In this document: piece by piece, positions 27,281-35,412 of the stretch | How positions within the stretch are numbered: position 1 is the first letter of the stretch | Layout: the number at the start of each line of letters is the position of its first letter | NCBI GenBank assembly: GCA_024693845.1 | Contig: JAILKJ010000067.1 | Span: 1-64,000 of the forward strand | Source: Lachnospiraceae bacterium | Lineage (GTDB): Bacteria; Bacillota; Clostridia; Lachnospirales; Lachnospiraceae | DNA length: 64,000 nucleotides | Direction: 5' to 3' | Program-made: the position numbers and the translations under genes | The notes under the pieces: model-generated | Told to the model about the DNA's origin: nothing | The model's database searches: none | The model's input: the letters and a program-made list of their open reading frames with translations, nothing else

Positions 27281-28347
27281 ACGCCTTTCCCTTTCGCAAA
27301 ACCTCTTGAGGCAACTTTTGCTATCTTCTCTCTATTGCTTTTATAGAACAACGTCAGTTTATTCAAAACTGTCTTCATCAAAAGTGCCGTACCTGCCGAC
27401 AGCAGGAGCACCAGAAGAAACATTTCAACAATCCGCACGATCGCAGCGCCGGGGCGGGCGATCACGGGGAGAAGCCCCTGCAACCACTCCAGATAGTAGC
27501 CGTGCCAAAGATACATGAAATAAGTAAGCGATGCTGCCATTTGCACCGGACGAACGATGCGATCTCTTCCGTTGAGCCTCTGCAGGCCTTTCGTCAGCAG
27601 AAGATAAATGCCCAGGCACATCAAGACTCTGGTGGGACACAGACCGAAGATCGAAGGATTTGCACCCGGCCAGAGCAGCATCTCACAGCAGGAGATAACT
27701 GAAGCGATCAGGCCGCATACTAAGGCCGCAATCTCCTGCCTTTCGGAAAAACCCACCTGCTCCCACAGATAACCCAGCAGGAAATAAACCATATATCCCA
27801 TAAAGGGAATCTCCGGGTGATAAAGATACGGCTGCAGGCATTCTCTGAAAGAGTTAGCGCATGTAAACAAAATCAGAAGAAGCAACAGATACTTTTTTCT
27901 TGTCGTTGAAAGGCTTTTGATCAGCCGGGAGATGATAGGCGCAGACAGATAGCAGCCGAGCAGGACATACATGAACCAGTACCAGGCACCCAGATCGCTG
28001 TGAAGAAGTCTTGTAAAGTAGTCATGAACAGACGGTTCCCCGAACAGCAGCTTTGAAAAAAGCAGATAACCCAGCGTCTGCACAAACAGCATTGGCAGAT
28101 AGATCGCCTTTAGTTTTTTCAGATAATACTCGCCAAACCCGCTATTTTCTTCTGCCAGGGCAAATCTGCCGCTCATCATAAAGAACAGCCCGTTGCAGAC
28201 CATGCAGAGGTTATCGATCACAAGAACAAATGCGGTCTCCGTCTCGTTACTGCTGAAGGCGGAATTGTAATTGATGCAATGATGCAGGATCACCAGCAGG
28301 CAGGCAGCGATCCGCAGAATCCCGTAATTGGTCAGATACTTTTTCAT
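27277..28347 (-). CDS. Acyltransferase-3 family membrane protein
   Basis: 356 residues and about ten membrane helices. The first helix carries RIAACLLVILHHCINY, with the His pair expected at the active site of acyltransferase-3 enzymes. The loop with NGLFFMMSGRFAL and the AWYWFMYVLLGCYLSAPII helix also fit the family. These proteins move acyl groups (often acetyl) from the cytoplasm onto extracellular sugars. The start at 28347 overlaps the upstream stop (ATGA, 28344-28347) and is preceded by GGGAG. The acceptor is unknown; the GT-C-like and single-pass proteins in the same operon suggest a surface polysaccharide. Confidence 0.8.
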   Translation of the reverse strand: MKKYLTNYGILRIAACLLVILHHCINYNSAFSSNETETAFVLVIDNLCMVCNGLFFMMSGRFALAEENSGFGEYYLKKLKAIYLPMLFVQTLGYLLFSKLLFGEPSVHDYFTRLLHSDLGAWYWFMYVLLGCYLSAPIISRLIKSLSTTRKKYLLLLLILFTCANSFRECLQPYLYHPEIPFMGYMVYFLLGYLWEQVGFSERQEIAALVCGLIASVISCCEMLLWPGANPSIFGLCPTRVLMCLGIYLLLTKGLQRLNGRDRIVRPVQMAASLTYFMYLWHGYYLEWLQGLLPVIARPGAAIVRIVEMFLLVLLLSAGTALLMKTVLNKLTLFYKSNREKIAKVASRGFAKGKGV

Positions 28348-29171
28348 AACTGCCACTCCCATAAACAAACCGCCAGAAACATCACCGGCAGAATATTGAT
28401 CTCACGGCGCTCGGATCTGCCGAGAGTTAGCAGATGATAACAGCCCAGGGTCATGAGCATCCGGAAAATGAAATACATATCATTCATCTGATCCGCAGAC
28501 GGATAAAACCGTAAAAAAAGAAATGTCAGGAATACCGAAAGAAGAAAACCCACTGCCAAAATCCGCTTTTCAAGGTCCGTCCACTGTATGGATACAAATA
28601 ATTGATAGCCCAGGAGATAACCGAAGATGTTGTGAAAGAAAACATCCGACATCTTGATCGCAAAGCCCCCGAATATCTCAGCGGTAAAAAACAGAAAATA
28701 ACCGCCCAGCACGCAGAGGACTGCTCTTTTTTCACGATCGGAAAGATGCGGGATGAGCCTTGAAAAAACAGGTGCAAACAGGAAGATCACGCAGAGGGAA
28801 TACAAAGCCGAAAGTCCGGCAGACTGGGGATGCTGGAAAAGACTTTTGACATAATCCTTCAAAAAACCAAGGGAAACCGAGAAGCCGATCTGAGATATCA
28901 GAAGGATCGCCCGAACCAGCAAGAGGGCGATCAGACAAATACAGCCGTGGATCAGAAAGCTTCTCTTTTGATCGCAGATCTGAAAAAAGAAATTTCCGTA
29001 ATACAGCAAAACAAAGACCGGAATACATCCGGCCATTCCTATCGCTACTTTTCCATAGCCCGACACATCGCTGGTCTTTTGCAAATACAGATAACCGCAC
29101 CACAGAACCATGATCCCGATCTGAATGAGCGGCATTTTTCCGATCTGACTGCGCACTGAACAATCTCCCAT
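28344..29171 (-). CDS. Polytopic membrane protein, possibly a diverged acyltransferase-3
   Basis: 275 residues and about eight hydrophobic segments with short loops. It has the helix density and ending (RMLMTLGCYHLL ... LVMFLAVCLWEWQL-like) of acyltransferase-3 proteins but lacks the N-terminal R-x10-HH helix, so it may be an inactive or truncated relative, or an unrelated membrane protein. It is the first gene of the unit and is coupled to the active-looking acyltransferase by a 4-bp overlap. The start at 29171 has only a weak Shine-Dalgarno. Transcription would start in the AT-rich region shared with the divergent regulator. Confidence 0.55.
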   Translation of the reverse strand: MGDCSVRSQIGKMPLIQIGIMVLWCGYLYLQKTSDVSGYGKVAIGMAGCIPVFVLLYYGNFFFQICDQKRSFLIHGCICLIALLLVRAILLISQIGFSVSLGFLKDYVKSLFQHPQSAGLSALYSLCVIFLFAPVFSRLIPHLSDREKRAVLCVLGGYFLFFTAEIFGGFAIKMSDVFFHNIFGYLLGYQLFVSIQWTDLEKRILAVGFLLSVFLTFLFLRFYPSADQMNDMYFIFRMLMTLGCYHLLTLGRSERREINILPVMFLAVCLWEWQL

Positions 29172-29212
29172 GAATCAAACGATTTCATGGATAACTATAT
29201 CATTTTGTATAG

Positions 29213-29225
29213 CTATTTGCAATAG
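29213..29225. promoter_or_regulatory. Operator candidate between the XRE regulator and the membrane-protein operon
   Basis: A perfect inverted repeat CTATT-TGC-AATAG lies in an AT-rich divergent intergenic region (29172-29320). ATAGC/TATAGC elements flank it (29209-29213 and 29229-29235). A short palindrome of this kind suits a dimeric helix-turn-helix repressor, most simply the XRE protein encoded next to it. Confidence 0.4.
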
Positions 29226-29320
29226 TATATATAGCATATCATACCTTAATATGAAGTTTGAAAATATCGGAAACTTAGGGAGATAAGACACGGCTGTGTA
29301 CACCTATGAGGGCAGATAGT

Positions 29321-29695
29321 ATGAAGAAAAAGACAACAAAAGAACTCCCGTCAACGGATATTTCACGAGTCATTTCAGCCAACATCAAAAAGTATCGCCT
29401 GATGAATCATCTGACACAGGAAAAGATGGCAGAACTGCTTTATATAGACACGCAATACTATGCGCAGCTGGAGCGGGGCCTGCGGAATTTCACAATAGAC
29501 AAGATTGTAGCAATCTGCTATATCTTCCATATCGGGATCGACAAGATCATCGAGATCGAAACCTCATCCCCGGATAAAAAAGAAACCGAACAGCTTCAGA
29601 AAAAGATCCATCGTAAACTGGACAGTCTGAGCTACACGCAGCTGGTTTTAACAGACCGCTTCATCTCAGAAGTGCTGCCCTGCGTCAATCAGTAA
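29321..29695 (+). CDS. XRE-family helix-turn-helix regulator
   Basis: 124 residues. The HTH_3 domain is at about 16-72: ISANIKKYRLMNHLTQEKMAEL, then the recognition helix region YIDTQYYAQLERGLRNFTIDK. The C-terminal half is helical and probably mediates dimerisation. GAGGG lies 8 nt before ATG 29321; an earlier ATG at 29306 has no ribosome site. The gene diverges from the membrane-protein operon at 25.4-29.2 kb, the usual layout for a local repressor or activator. No ligand-binding domain is evident. Confidence 0.85.
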   Translation: MKKKTTKELPSTDISRVISANIKKYRLMNHLTQEKMAELLYIDTQYYAQLERGLRNFTIDKIVAICYIFHIGIDKIIEIETSSPDKKETEQLQKKIHRKLDSLSYTQLVLTDRFISEVLPCVNQ

Positions 29696-29927
29696 CCGTG
29701 GGGACGGAGTCAGGGGGGGTGAGCCAGGGGGACGGATCTGCCACATTTGAGATAACCCGGGCACCGATCAGCTCGAAGGTAGAGATGGAAGACTGGACAG
29801 TCGGTACTTCGTCAAGTGTTCCTACCATCTCCGGCAATTCCAAGGCCAGGGTAAAAGTTTCAAAGAAATAACCCATACTCCCATGTTTTGTAGTATAATA
29901 TAAGAAAAAAGAAAGCGGGGTGATCCT
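29696..29927. other. Intergenic stretch with a G-rich direct repeat
   Basis: Between the XRE gene and the dehydrogenase. 29700-29731 has runs of four, seven and five G on the plus strand, and GGGGACGGAGTC / GGGGGACGGATC form an imperfect direct repeat. The rest is unremarkable. A TATAAT at 29894-29899 may be the -10 of the dehydrogenase, but no -35 is visible. Confidence 0.5.
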
Positions 29928-30647
29928 ATGGCAAAACGAGCATTTGTTACCGGCGCTTCCCGCGGGATCGGGGAGGCCATCGCCAGGGAACTGGCTTCCG
30001 AGGGCTATGAACTGTATCTTACCTGTCACAGCTCTTCCGACCGGCTGACTTCTCTTGCTTCAGAGCTGTCGGGGACCTATGATATCGAATGTACCAGCTT
30101 CATCGGTGACATCGGAGATTACGCATTTGTTAAGAAATGTTTCGAAGATATAGAGCAGCTGGATGTGCTGATCAACAATGCGGGCATTTCCTACGTAGGC
30201 CTTTTGTCCGATATGTCCGTTGAGGACTGGGACAATGTGCTTCGCACCAATCTCTCCGCCTGCTTCTATACCAGTAAGCTGGCCATTCCCCTGATGCTGA
30301 AAAAGCGCAGCGGCCAGATCATCAACATCTCCTCGATCTGGGGTAACGTGGGTGCCTCCATGGAGGTGGCTTACTCCGCTTCCAAGGGCGGACTCAACAG
30401 TTTCACCCGCTCTCTGGCAAAAGAGCTGGCTCCCAGCAACATCCAGGTCAACGCCATTGCCTGCGGCGTCATCGATACGGATATGAACAAGCACCTTTCC
30501 ATGTCCGATCTGGAGATCCTGAAGGGAGAGATTCCCGCTGACAGGATCGGAACCACCATCGAAGTGGCACGTATGGTCCGTCACGTGATCGAATCTCCTT
30601 CCTATTTAACAGGACAGATCATTTCTCTGGACGGCGGCTGGCAATAA
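29928..30647 (+). CDS. Short-chain dehydrogenase/reductase, FabG-like
   Basis: 239 residues with the classical SDR layout: cofactor motif TGASRGIG (9-16), structural NNAG (about 84-87), the catalytic Ser in NISSIWG, and the YSASKGG motif carrying the Tyr and Lys of the catalytic tetrad. The C-terminal GQIISLDGGWQ is typical of FabG, the 3-oxoacyl-ACP reductase of fatty acid synthesis. It stands alone, away from other fab genes, so an accessory reductase with another substrate is equally possible. GGGGTGA lies 6 nt before the ATG. The 3' end overlaps the convergent GTPase gene by 29 bp. Confidence 0.88.
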   Translation: MAKRAFVTGASRGIGEAIARELASEGYELYLTCHSSSDRLTSLASELSGTYDIECTSFIGDIGDYAFVKKCFEDIEQLDVLINNAGISYVGLLSDMSVEDWDNVLRTNLSACFYTSKLAIPLMLKKRSGQIINISSIWGNVGASMEVAYSASKGGLNSFTRSLAKELAPSNIQVNAIACGVIDTDMNKHLSMSDLEILKGEIPADRIGTTIEVARMVRHVIESPSYLTGQIISLDGGWQ

Positions 30648-33393
30648 CGGGATTGAACAGACTCTTCTGAGACTGCAGGTATTCCTCCTGCAGTCTCTTT
30701 TTTGTGTCAGCGATCATCTCCAAAAGGGATCTTGCCGAGATTACCTGTGCGCCCCGGGCTGAAGAAACGATACGCTCCACCCCGTCCGAAGTGGCCACGG
30801 TCACCTTTGCTTTCCTTCCCAGCCGGTTGACCTCTTTTTCGATATACATATCCGCCGTCTCGTTACGGGCGGTGTAAACCACTTCTATAGTATGGCTCTT
30901 TTCCGTATGCGCCTGCTGCCCGTCCCGTCTGTAGGCATCAAAGACCACCACCATCCTGCCGGACTGCGTCCCCTGGTAATCCCCCAGCATGTTCAAAAGT
31001 GCCTCTCTGGCACGATCCATGTTTTCCTTTGCCATCTCAGCCAGCTTCGGATCTGCGTGAAGCACGTTATATCCATCCACATAGAGGATCTGCTCTCTCT
31101 CATCGTTGCCTTCCTTTGTCCGCTGCTTTGATCCGTCTGTGCTGCCTGCGCTCTTCTCCGGCTTCCCGCCAACAAAAACTGTATCCTGCTGTGGTCTCCT
31201 GGTACCCTCCCAGCTGCTCTTAAAAGTCCGCTCAAAGATCTCCTTCAGCTCGTCCTCTCCCGCATAACCGGAAGAGCGGCCTCCCCCAGTCTGCTGCTTA
31301 ACAGGTGCCGGATCCGTATCTTCCTTCACGGCCTTTTCCAGATGCATATGTTCAAACACCTCATCCCAGGGCACGATCTGGCTGCTGCCGTAGGCGGTAA
31401 AAACGGAATCTGCCCGGTTGCGGGTATCCGCCTGGGGATCATATCCCTTCTGAAGGATCACCTCCTGTGCATTATGACACAGGTCATAGCCGTCATACTG
31501 CAGACTGATCCTGCCCCGGCCGCCGGAAAAAGAGGCCAGCTCCCCGGCATAATTCCTGACTGTTGAAAGAGGTGCCCTGCCGCTGATCTGCGCACTTTCT
31601 TCCTCCATGACCGTCACTTCTCCGCTGCCGGACAGCTTGTCAAGATCCGTCAAAACCCGTCCCACCAGGCTCTTAGGCAGACTGATCTGCAATCTGCAAT
31701 AGGGTTCCAGCAGGACACTTTCCGCCTGCATCAGGCCCTGGCGCACGGCGCGGTAGGTGGCCTGCCGGAAATCTCCTCCCTCAGTGTGCTTCGGATGAGC
31801 CTTTCCGGCCACCAGTGTGATCTTCATATCCGTAATGGGCGATCCCGTCAGGACGCCCCTGTGGACCTTCTCGGAAAGGTGAGTCATGATCAGCCGCTTC
31901 CAGTTCGTCGCCAGCAGATCGGAAGAAAGCCGAGTGGCAAAAACAAGGCCGCTGCCCCGCTCTCCCGGTTCCAGCAGAAGGTGCACCTCCGCATAGTGGC
32001 GGAGCGGCTCAAAATGTCCCACTCCGTAAGCGGTATCGGCGATGGTCTCACGATAGAGCACCTCTCCCTCATCCAGGCTGATATCCACGCCAAACCGCTT
32101 TTGCATCAGGTGCCTTAAGATCTCGATCTGCACCTCACCCATCAAAAGTGCATGGATCTGCTTTTTTTCTTCATCATATGAGATGGAAAGCTCAGGGCTT
32201 TCCTCCTCCAGAATCTTCAGATCAGACAAAAGCTGCGAAGCCGGAACCTCATCGGGCCCTGAAATACGATAACTCAGAAGCGGGGTTAACGTCGGCTTAC
32301 TTTCGCCTTCCTCAAAACCGAGTCCCATACCCGCTTCTCCCAGAGTAAGGCCGCACAGCACGGCAGTCTGCGAGGCGGAGACACTTTGCACGGTTTCATA
32401 TTTCTCTCCGTTGTACAGACGGATCTGGGTCACCTTCTCCCGGACGGTCCTTGTCTGCATGGTATCAGAACCGTTATCCGATGCATTATCGGCCGGCGTC
32501 TCAAAGGCCACCTCATCCCGCACCGACAGACTGCCCCCGGTGATCCGGACATGAACCTGCCGCTGCCCCTTCTCATCCCTGCTCACTTTATAGATCCTGG
32601 CCCCGAAGGTATCCGGATGATCCTTTTCGGCCAGCCAGCGGGGAAGCTCTCCCAGAAACTCCTCAATCCCCTGTCCTTTCAGCGCACTGCCGAAATAGCA
32701 GGGAAAGACCTTTTGTCCGCGGACCGCCTCCGCGATCCTTTCCTCGGGAAAAATGCTGCGATCATCTGCATCCTCTCCCTTCTCCTGCGCTGCCAGATAC
32801 AGCTCCAGCAATCCCTCGTCGCACATGGCCAGCTGTTCGCAAAGCTCACCTGCTTTATGGGAATCCGGGCAGAAGTCCAGGATCTGATCCGACAATTCGC
32901 TGCGCAGCTGTGCAAGTACCTCCTCCCTGCGGGAGGAGCCTTCAAACATATCCATCTTATTGACAAAGACAAAGCTCGGGATCTGATGAAGCCGCAGCAT
33001 CCGCCAAAGAGTTTTGGTATATTCCGTCACTCCGTCCGCGGCACTGATCAGCAGGATCCCGTAGTCCAGGATCCCCAGCGTCCTTTCCATCTCCGCGGAA
33101 AAATCCACATGCCCCGGCGTATCCAGCAGGATCAAATGCCGACCGCCGAGAGTAGCCCGTGCTTCCTTGGCAAAAATGGTGATCCCTCTTTGCCGCTCCA
33201 TCTCATCCGTGTCCAAAAAGGCATCCTGATGATCCACCCTGCCCATCTTCCTGATGGCTCCGCCGTGAAACAGGAGCTGCTCCGAGAGCGTGGTCTTGCC
33301 TGCATCCACATGGGCCAGGATCCCGATGGTGATCTGCTTATCTTCGTTTCTATTCTCTGTCCTTTTGTTTTCTTCCATCTGTTTATCGCTCAT
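30619..33393 (-). CDS. TetM/EF-G-like ribosomal GTPase fused to a YacP/Rae1-like NYN ribonuclease
   Basis: 924 residues. The GTPase domain has G1 AHVDAGKTT (27-35), G2 RGITIF (69-74), G3 DTPGH (91-95), G4 NKMD (145-148) and G5 SALKG, followed by the EF-G domains II-V seen in TetM/TetO ribosomal protection proteins. The TetM-like part ends near 740 (ELKEIFERTFKSS). A Gly/Lys/Gln-rich linker leads to residues 769-924, a NYN (PIN-like) domain related to YacP/Rae1: VDGYNVLHA, VVFDAYR, NETADMYIE and TSDGVE supply its acidic residues. Rae1 of Bacillus subtilis is a ribosome-dependent mRNA endonuclease, and EF-G-like factors enter the same A site. A ribosome-targeted mRNA cleavage role is inferred. 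The start at 33393 has no good Shine-Dalgarno. Confidence 0.85.
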   Translation of the reverse strand: MSDKQMEENKRTENRNEDKQITIGILAHVDAGKTTLSEQLLFHGGAIRKMGRVDHQDAFLDTDEMERQRGITIFAKEARATLGGRHLILLDTPGHVDFSAEMERTLGILDYGILLISAADGVTEYTKTLWRMLRLHQIPSFVFVNKMDMFEGSSRREEVLAQLRSELSDQILDFCPDSHKAGELCEQLAMCDEGLLELYLAAQEKGEDADDRSIFPEERIAEAVRGQKVFPCYFGSALKGQGIEEFLGELPRWLAEKDHPDTFGARIYKVSRDEKGQRQVHVRITGGSLSVRDEVAFETPADNASDNGSDTMQTRTVREKVTQIRLYNGEKYETVQSVSASQTAVLCGLTLGEAGMGLGFEEGESKPTLTPLLSYRISGPDEVPASQLLSDLKILEEESPELSISYDEEKKQIHALLMGEVQIEILRHLMQKRFGVDISLDEGEVLYRETIADTAYGVGHFEPLRHYAEVHLLLEPGERGSGLVFATRLSSDLLATNWKRLIMTHLSEKVHRGVLTGSPITDMKITLVAGKAHPKHTEGGDFRQATYRAVRQGLMQAESVLLEPYCRLQISLPKSLVGRVLTDLDKLSGSGEVTVMEEESAQISGRAPLSTVRNYAGELASFSGGRGRISLQYDGYDLCHNAQEVILQKGYDPQADTRNRADSVFTAYGSSQIVPWDEVFEHMHLEKAVKEDTDPAPVKQQTGGGRSSGYAGEDELKEIFERTFKSSWEGTRRPQQDTVFVGGKPEKSAGSTDGSKQRTKEGNDEREQILYVDGYNVLHADPKLAEMAKENMDRAREALLNMLGDYQGTQSGRMVVVFDAYRRDGQQAHTEKSHTIEVVYTARNETADMYIEKEVNRLGRKAKVTVATSDGVERIVSSARGAQVISARSLLEMIADTKKRLQEEYLQSQKSLFNPVIASRRPEK
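30669..30703 (+). terminator. Terminator of the FabG-like gene, inside the convergent coding region
   Basis: A perfect 11-bp stem, GAGACTGCAGG (30669-30679) with CCTGCAGTCTC (30687-30697), followed by TTTTTT. It ends the plus-strand dehydrogenase transcript while also encoding the C-terminal tail of the GTPase-RNase fusion. Confidence 0.85.
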
Positions 33394-33400
33394 TTATTGA

Positions 33401-33482
33401 TTTCCGTCCCGGAAATAAAAGCCCCGGTTTGGGAGCCGGGGCTTTACGCTAATACATGATCGCATACGAATAGTATATTATA
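33401..33482 (-). promoter_or_regulatory. Leader of the GTPase-RNase fusion with a possible attenuator
   Basis: TATAAT (33477-33482, no clear -35) would start a leader of about 77 nt. This contains a strong hairpin, AAAGCCCCGG (33418-33427) with CCGGGGCTTT (33436-33445), followed on the minus strand by TTTTATTT, and then a second hairpin, TTTCCG-TCC-CGGAAA (33401-33415), just before the start codon. The first hairpin may simply terminate mscL, or may attenuate the GTPase gene, as is known for tetM leaders. Confidence 0.5.
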
Positions 33483-33524
33483 GGGGTTTCGCCTGCGACA
33501 GATAATATCATATGAAAAGGGTTC

Positions 33525-33938
33525 TCAACCCTCCAGCTGAGAGGTGCAATGAGGACATCTGGTGGCATCCTTGTTGATCTCGCTCTTGCAGTAAGGGCAG
33601 ATCTTGGTGGTAGGAGCTGCTTCCTCTTCCTTCTTCTTACCCAGATCCATCAGCTTGTTGATGGCCTTGAGCATGGCAAACAGGATCAGTGCCATGATCA
33701 CGAAGTTGATGACCGCCGTGATAAAGGTTCCGTAATCCAGTGCCTGGCCGCTTGCTCCCAGAGGGATGGTACCGTGAACCTCAGCTCCGCCGATCAGAGC
33801 GATCAGAGGCTGGATGAAGCACTCGGTAAGTGCGGTAACGATATTGCCGAAAGCTGCACCGATGATAACACCGACAGCCATATCCATTACATTACCCTTC
33901 AGGGCAAAGGCTTTAAACTCTTCCATAAATTTCTTCAT
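33525..33938 (-). CDS. mscL: Large-conductance mechanosensitive channel MscL with C-terminal zinc ribbon
   Basis: 137 residues. The MscL core is at about 1-97: [24 protein letters not shown], the TM1 pore-lining helix, then TM2 at about 70-92 and the KKKEEE cytoplasmic start. The homopentamer opens under membrane tension to release solutes in hypo-osmotic shock. In place of a plain C-terminal helix there is a rubredoxin-like knuckle pair, C114-x2-C117 and C128-x2-C131, expected to bind zinc. The gene is 19 bp after the aquaporin gene and shares its promoter, so water and solute release look co-regulated. Confidence 0.95.
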   Translation of the reverse strand: MKKFMEEFKAFALKGNVMDMAVGVIIGAAFGNIVTALTECFIQPLIALIGGAEVHGTIPLGASGQALDYGTFITAVINFVIMALILFAMLKAINKLMDLGKKKEEEAAPTTKICPYCKSEINKDATRCPHCTSQLEG

Positions 33939-33957
33939 AATAAATACCCTCCTAAGA

Positions 33958-34653
33958 TCACTTGTCTTCGCTTTCCAGATATTTGTAGATCACTGCTGCG
34001 ATAGCCGCACCGATCATGGGTCCGATGATGAATACCCAGATGCAGGAAATGGGAGCGGTGTTTCCGCTTACCGCTGCTACAATGGCAGGGCCAAGAGAGC
34101 GGGCCGGGTTAACACTGGTGCCCGTAAGGCCGATGCCGAGGATATGGATCACTACCAGGGTCCAGCCGATGATCAGACCGCCGAAGGAGCCGTGTGCTGC
34201 CTTCTTGCTGGTCACACCCAGGATCACCATGACAAAAATGCAGGTAAGCACGATCTCTACCAGCAGACCTGCAACAGGATTACCGTTCACACCGGCAAGT
34301 CCGTTGCTGCCCAGACCACCGGTCTTATCCGTTACGCCGCCCAGAGAAAAGATGGCAGCCAGAAGGCCGGAGCCTGCCAGTGCACCGAGGCACTGGGAAA
34401 CCGCATATCCCACAAAATCGGATGCGCTCATACCGCCACTGATCAGTACGCCCAGGGAAACCGCCGGATTGATATGGCAGCCGGAAATATTGCCCACACA
34501 GTAAGCCATTCCGACGATGGTCAGACCGAAGGCCAGAGCCGTCAGAAGGTATCCTGTTCCCTGCTCGGAACTGCAGCCAACCAGCATGGCCGTTCCGCAG
34601 CCCAGCACCACAAGCGTCATCGTTCCGATGAATTCCGCTATATACTTTTTCAT
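33958..34653 (-). CDS. aqpZ: Aquaporin (MIP family), AqpZ-like
   Basis: 231 residues, six membrane helices and two half-helices with the NPA boxes ([10 protein letters not shown] near 62 and [12 protein letters not shown] near 182). The selectivity filter region, with NPARS and the Cys-containing second loop, is closer to water channels than to glycerol facilitators, but the substrate cannot be settled by eye. It leads a two-gene operon with mscL, which supports a role in osmotic adjustment. GGGAGG lies 7 nt before the ATG. Confidence 0.9.
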   Translation of the reverse strand: MKKYIAEFIGTMTLVVLGCGTAMLVGCSSEQGTGYLLTALAFGLTIVGMAYCVGNISGCHINPAVSLGVLISGGMSASDFVGYAVSQCLGALAGSGLLAAIFSLGGVTDKTGGLGSNGLAGVNGNPVAGLLVEIVLTCIFVMVILGVTSKKAAHGSFGGLIIGWTLVVIHILGIGLTGTSVNPARSLGPAIVAAVSGNTAPISCIWVFIIGPMIGAAIAAVIYKYLESEDK

Positions 34654-34746
34654 GTCACTACCTCCCTTACGTTACAAACAACGTAGCTGTGCCCCTTCGC
34701 GACCGAATTTGTTAAAAAATCAACCGCTTTTGTCAATCCGATTGTA

Positions 34747-34775
34747 AGTATATCACACTACCCCTCACACGGCAA
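34747..34775 (-). promoter_or_regulatory. Promoter of the aqpZ-mscL operon
   Basis: TTGCCG (34770-34775), 17-nt spacer, TATACT (34747-34752). The leader is about 87 nt. It contains ACGTTACAAACAACGT (about 34675-34690), a small inverted repeat (ACGTT/AACGT) just upstream of the ribosome site. Confidence 0.6.
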
Positions 34776-34786
34776 GGGCTAATCTG

Positions 34787-35410
34787 CTATTCCTCCTGCA
34801 GGGATGTGATGACCAGAGTTCTTTCTCCCAGAAGCTCCTTGGGGAAAAGTGTTTCGATCAGATCTTTGGCGTTGGCATCCGCCTCGGCGATCACCCCCTC
34901 CACATTGGCATGAAGCTGTGCATCCTCCTGGGCCTTCTTGAGTATCTCGGTGACATCCTCCTCATCGATCTGATTCAGGATCGACGTCTGCTTATCATAA
35001 TAACGAAGGGAATCCGGCAGAATGTTCACCTCATCTAAAAGCTTTGCCTTCGGCAGGCGGATGATCAGCTCCTTGTCCGTCATATCGTAGGTGATCTGTG
35101 ATGCGTCGATGCCCACATTGATCTGTGCCTCATACATGGCATTGACATGCTTCCTGGTAAGCAGCGGGATATCCCCGTCCGTGTAGCGGATCATACCGCG
35201 GTAGGTCATTTCCGCCGTGGTCAGCTTGGCCACCTTTTCGATCCTGCTCTCCACGAACTCCGCACTGATATCCGCCGGTTTGTTCCCGCCCAGATAGAAC
35301 CACATGATCAAACCACCGAGGAAAAGTGCGACCAGAATGGCGCCGGCCATCATAAAGGCTGTTTTGAAAAAATCCGCCGTGGTCCTTTTTTCTTCCTTGT
35401 TTCTTCTCAT
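34787..35410 (-). CDS. DUF4230 membrane-anchored protein
   Basis: 207 residues. After a basic N-terminus (MRRNKEEKRTT) there is one membrane helix (about 12-38, FMMAGAILVALFLGGLIMWFYL). The extracytoplasmic domain (ISAEFVESRIEKVAKLTTAEMTYRGM ... KELIIRLPKAKL) fits DUF4230, whose function is unknown. The start at 35410 is chosen because GGGAGG is 5 nt upstream; that site overlaps the end of the Suv3-like helicase gene, whose TGA lies 2 nt before this ATG, so the two are coupled. No terminator is obvious after it. Confidence 0.8.
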   Translation of the reverse strand: MRRNKEEKRTTADFFKTAFMMAGAILVALFLGGLIMWFYLGGNKPADISAEFVESRIEKVAKLTTAEMTYRGMIRYTDGDIPLLTRKHVNAMYEAQINVGIDASQITYDMTDKELIIRLPKAKLLDEVNILPDSLRYYDKQTSILNQIDEEDVTEILKKAQEDAQLHANVEGVIAEADANAKDLIETLFPKELLGERTLVITSLQEE

Positions 35411-35412
35411 AG

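Noticed and set aside
28344-29171. The 275-residue membrane protein called with confidence as an acyltransferase
   Set aside because: The N-terminal catalytic His pair is missing, so only a tentative resemblance is stated.
29685-29876. A 63-codon minus-strand frame (MGYFFETFTLALELPEM...) between the XRE and dehydrogenase genes
   Set aside because: The only GGGAG is too close to the ATG (1-2 nt), the C-terminus is made by the G-rich repeat, and I recognise no family. It might be a relic of a coding fragment.
30619-33393. Annotation of the TetM-like protein as a tetracycline resistance determinant
   Set aside because: It has a different C-terminal architecture (linker plus NYN domain), and resistance cannot be claimed from the EF-G-like core alone.
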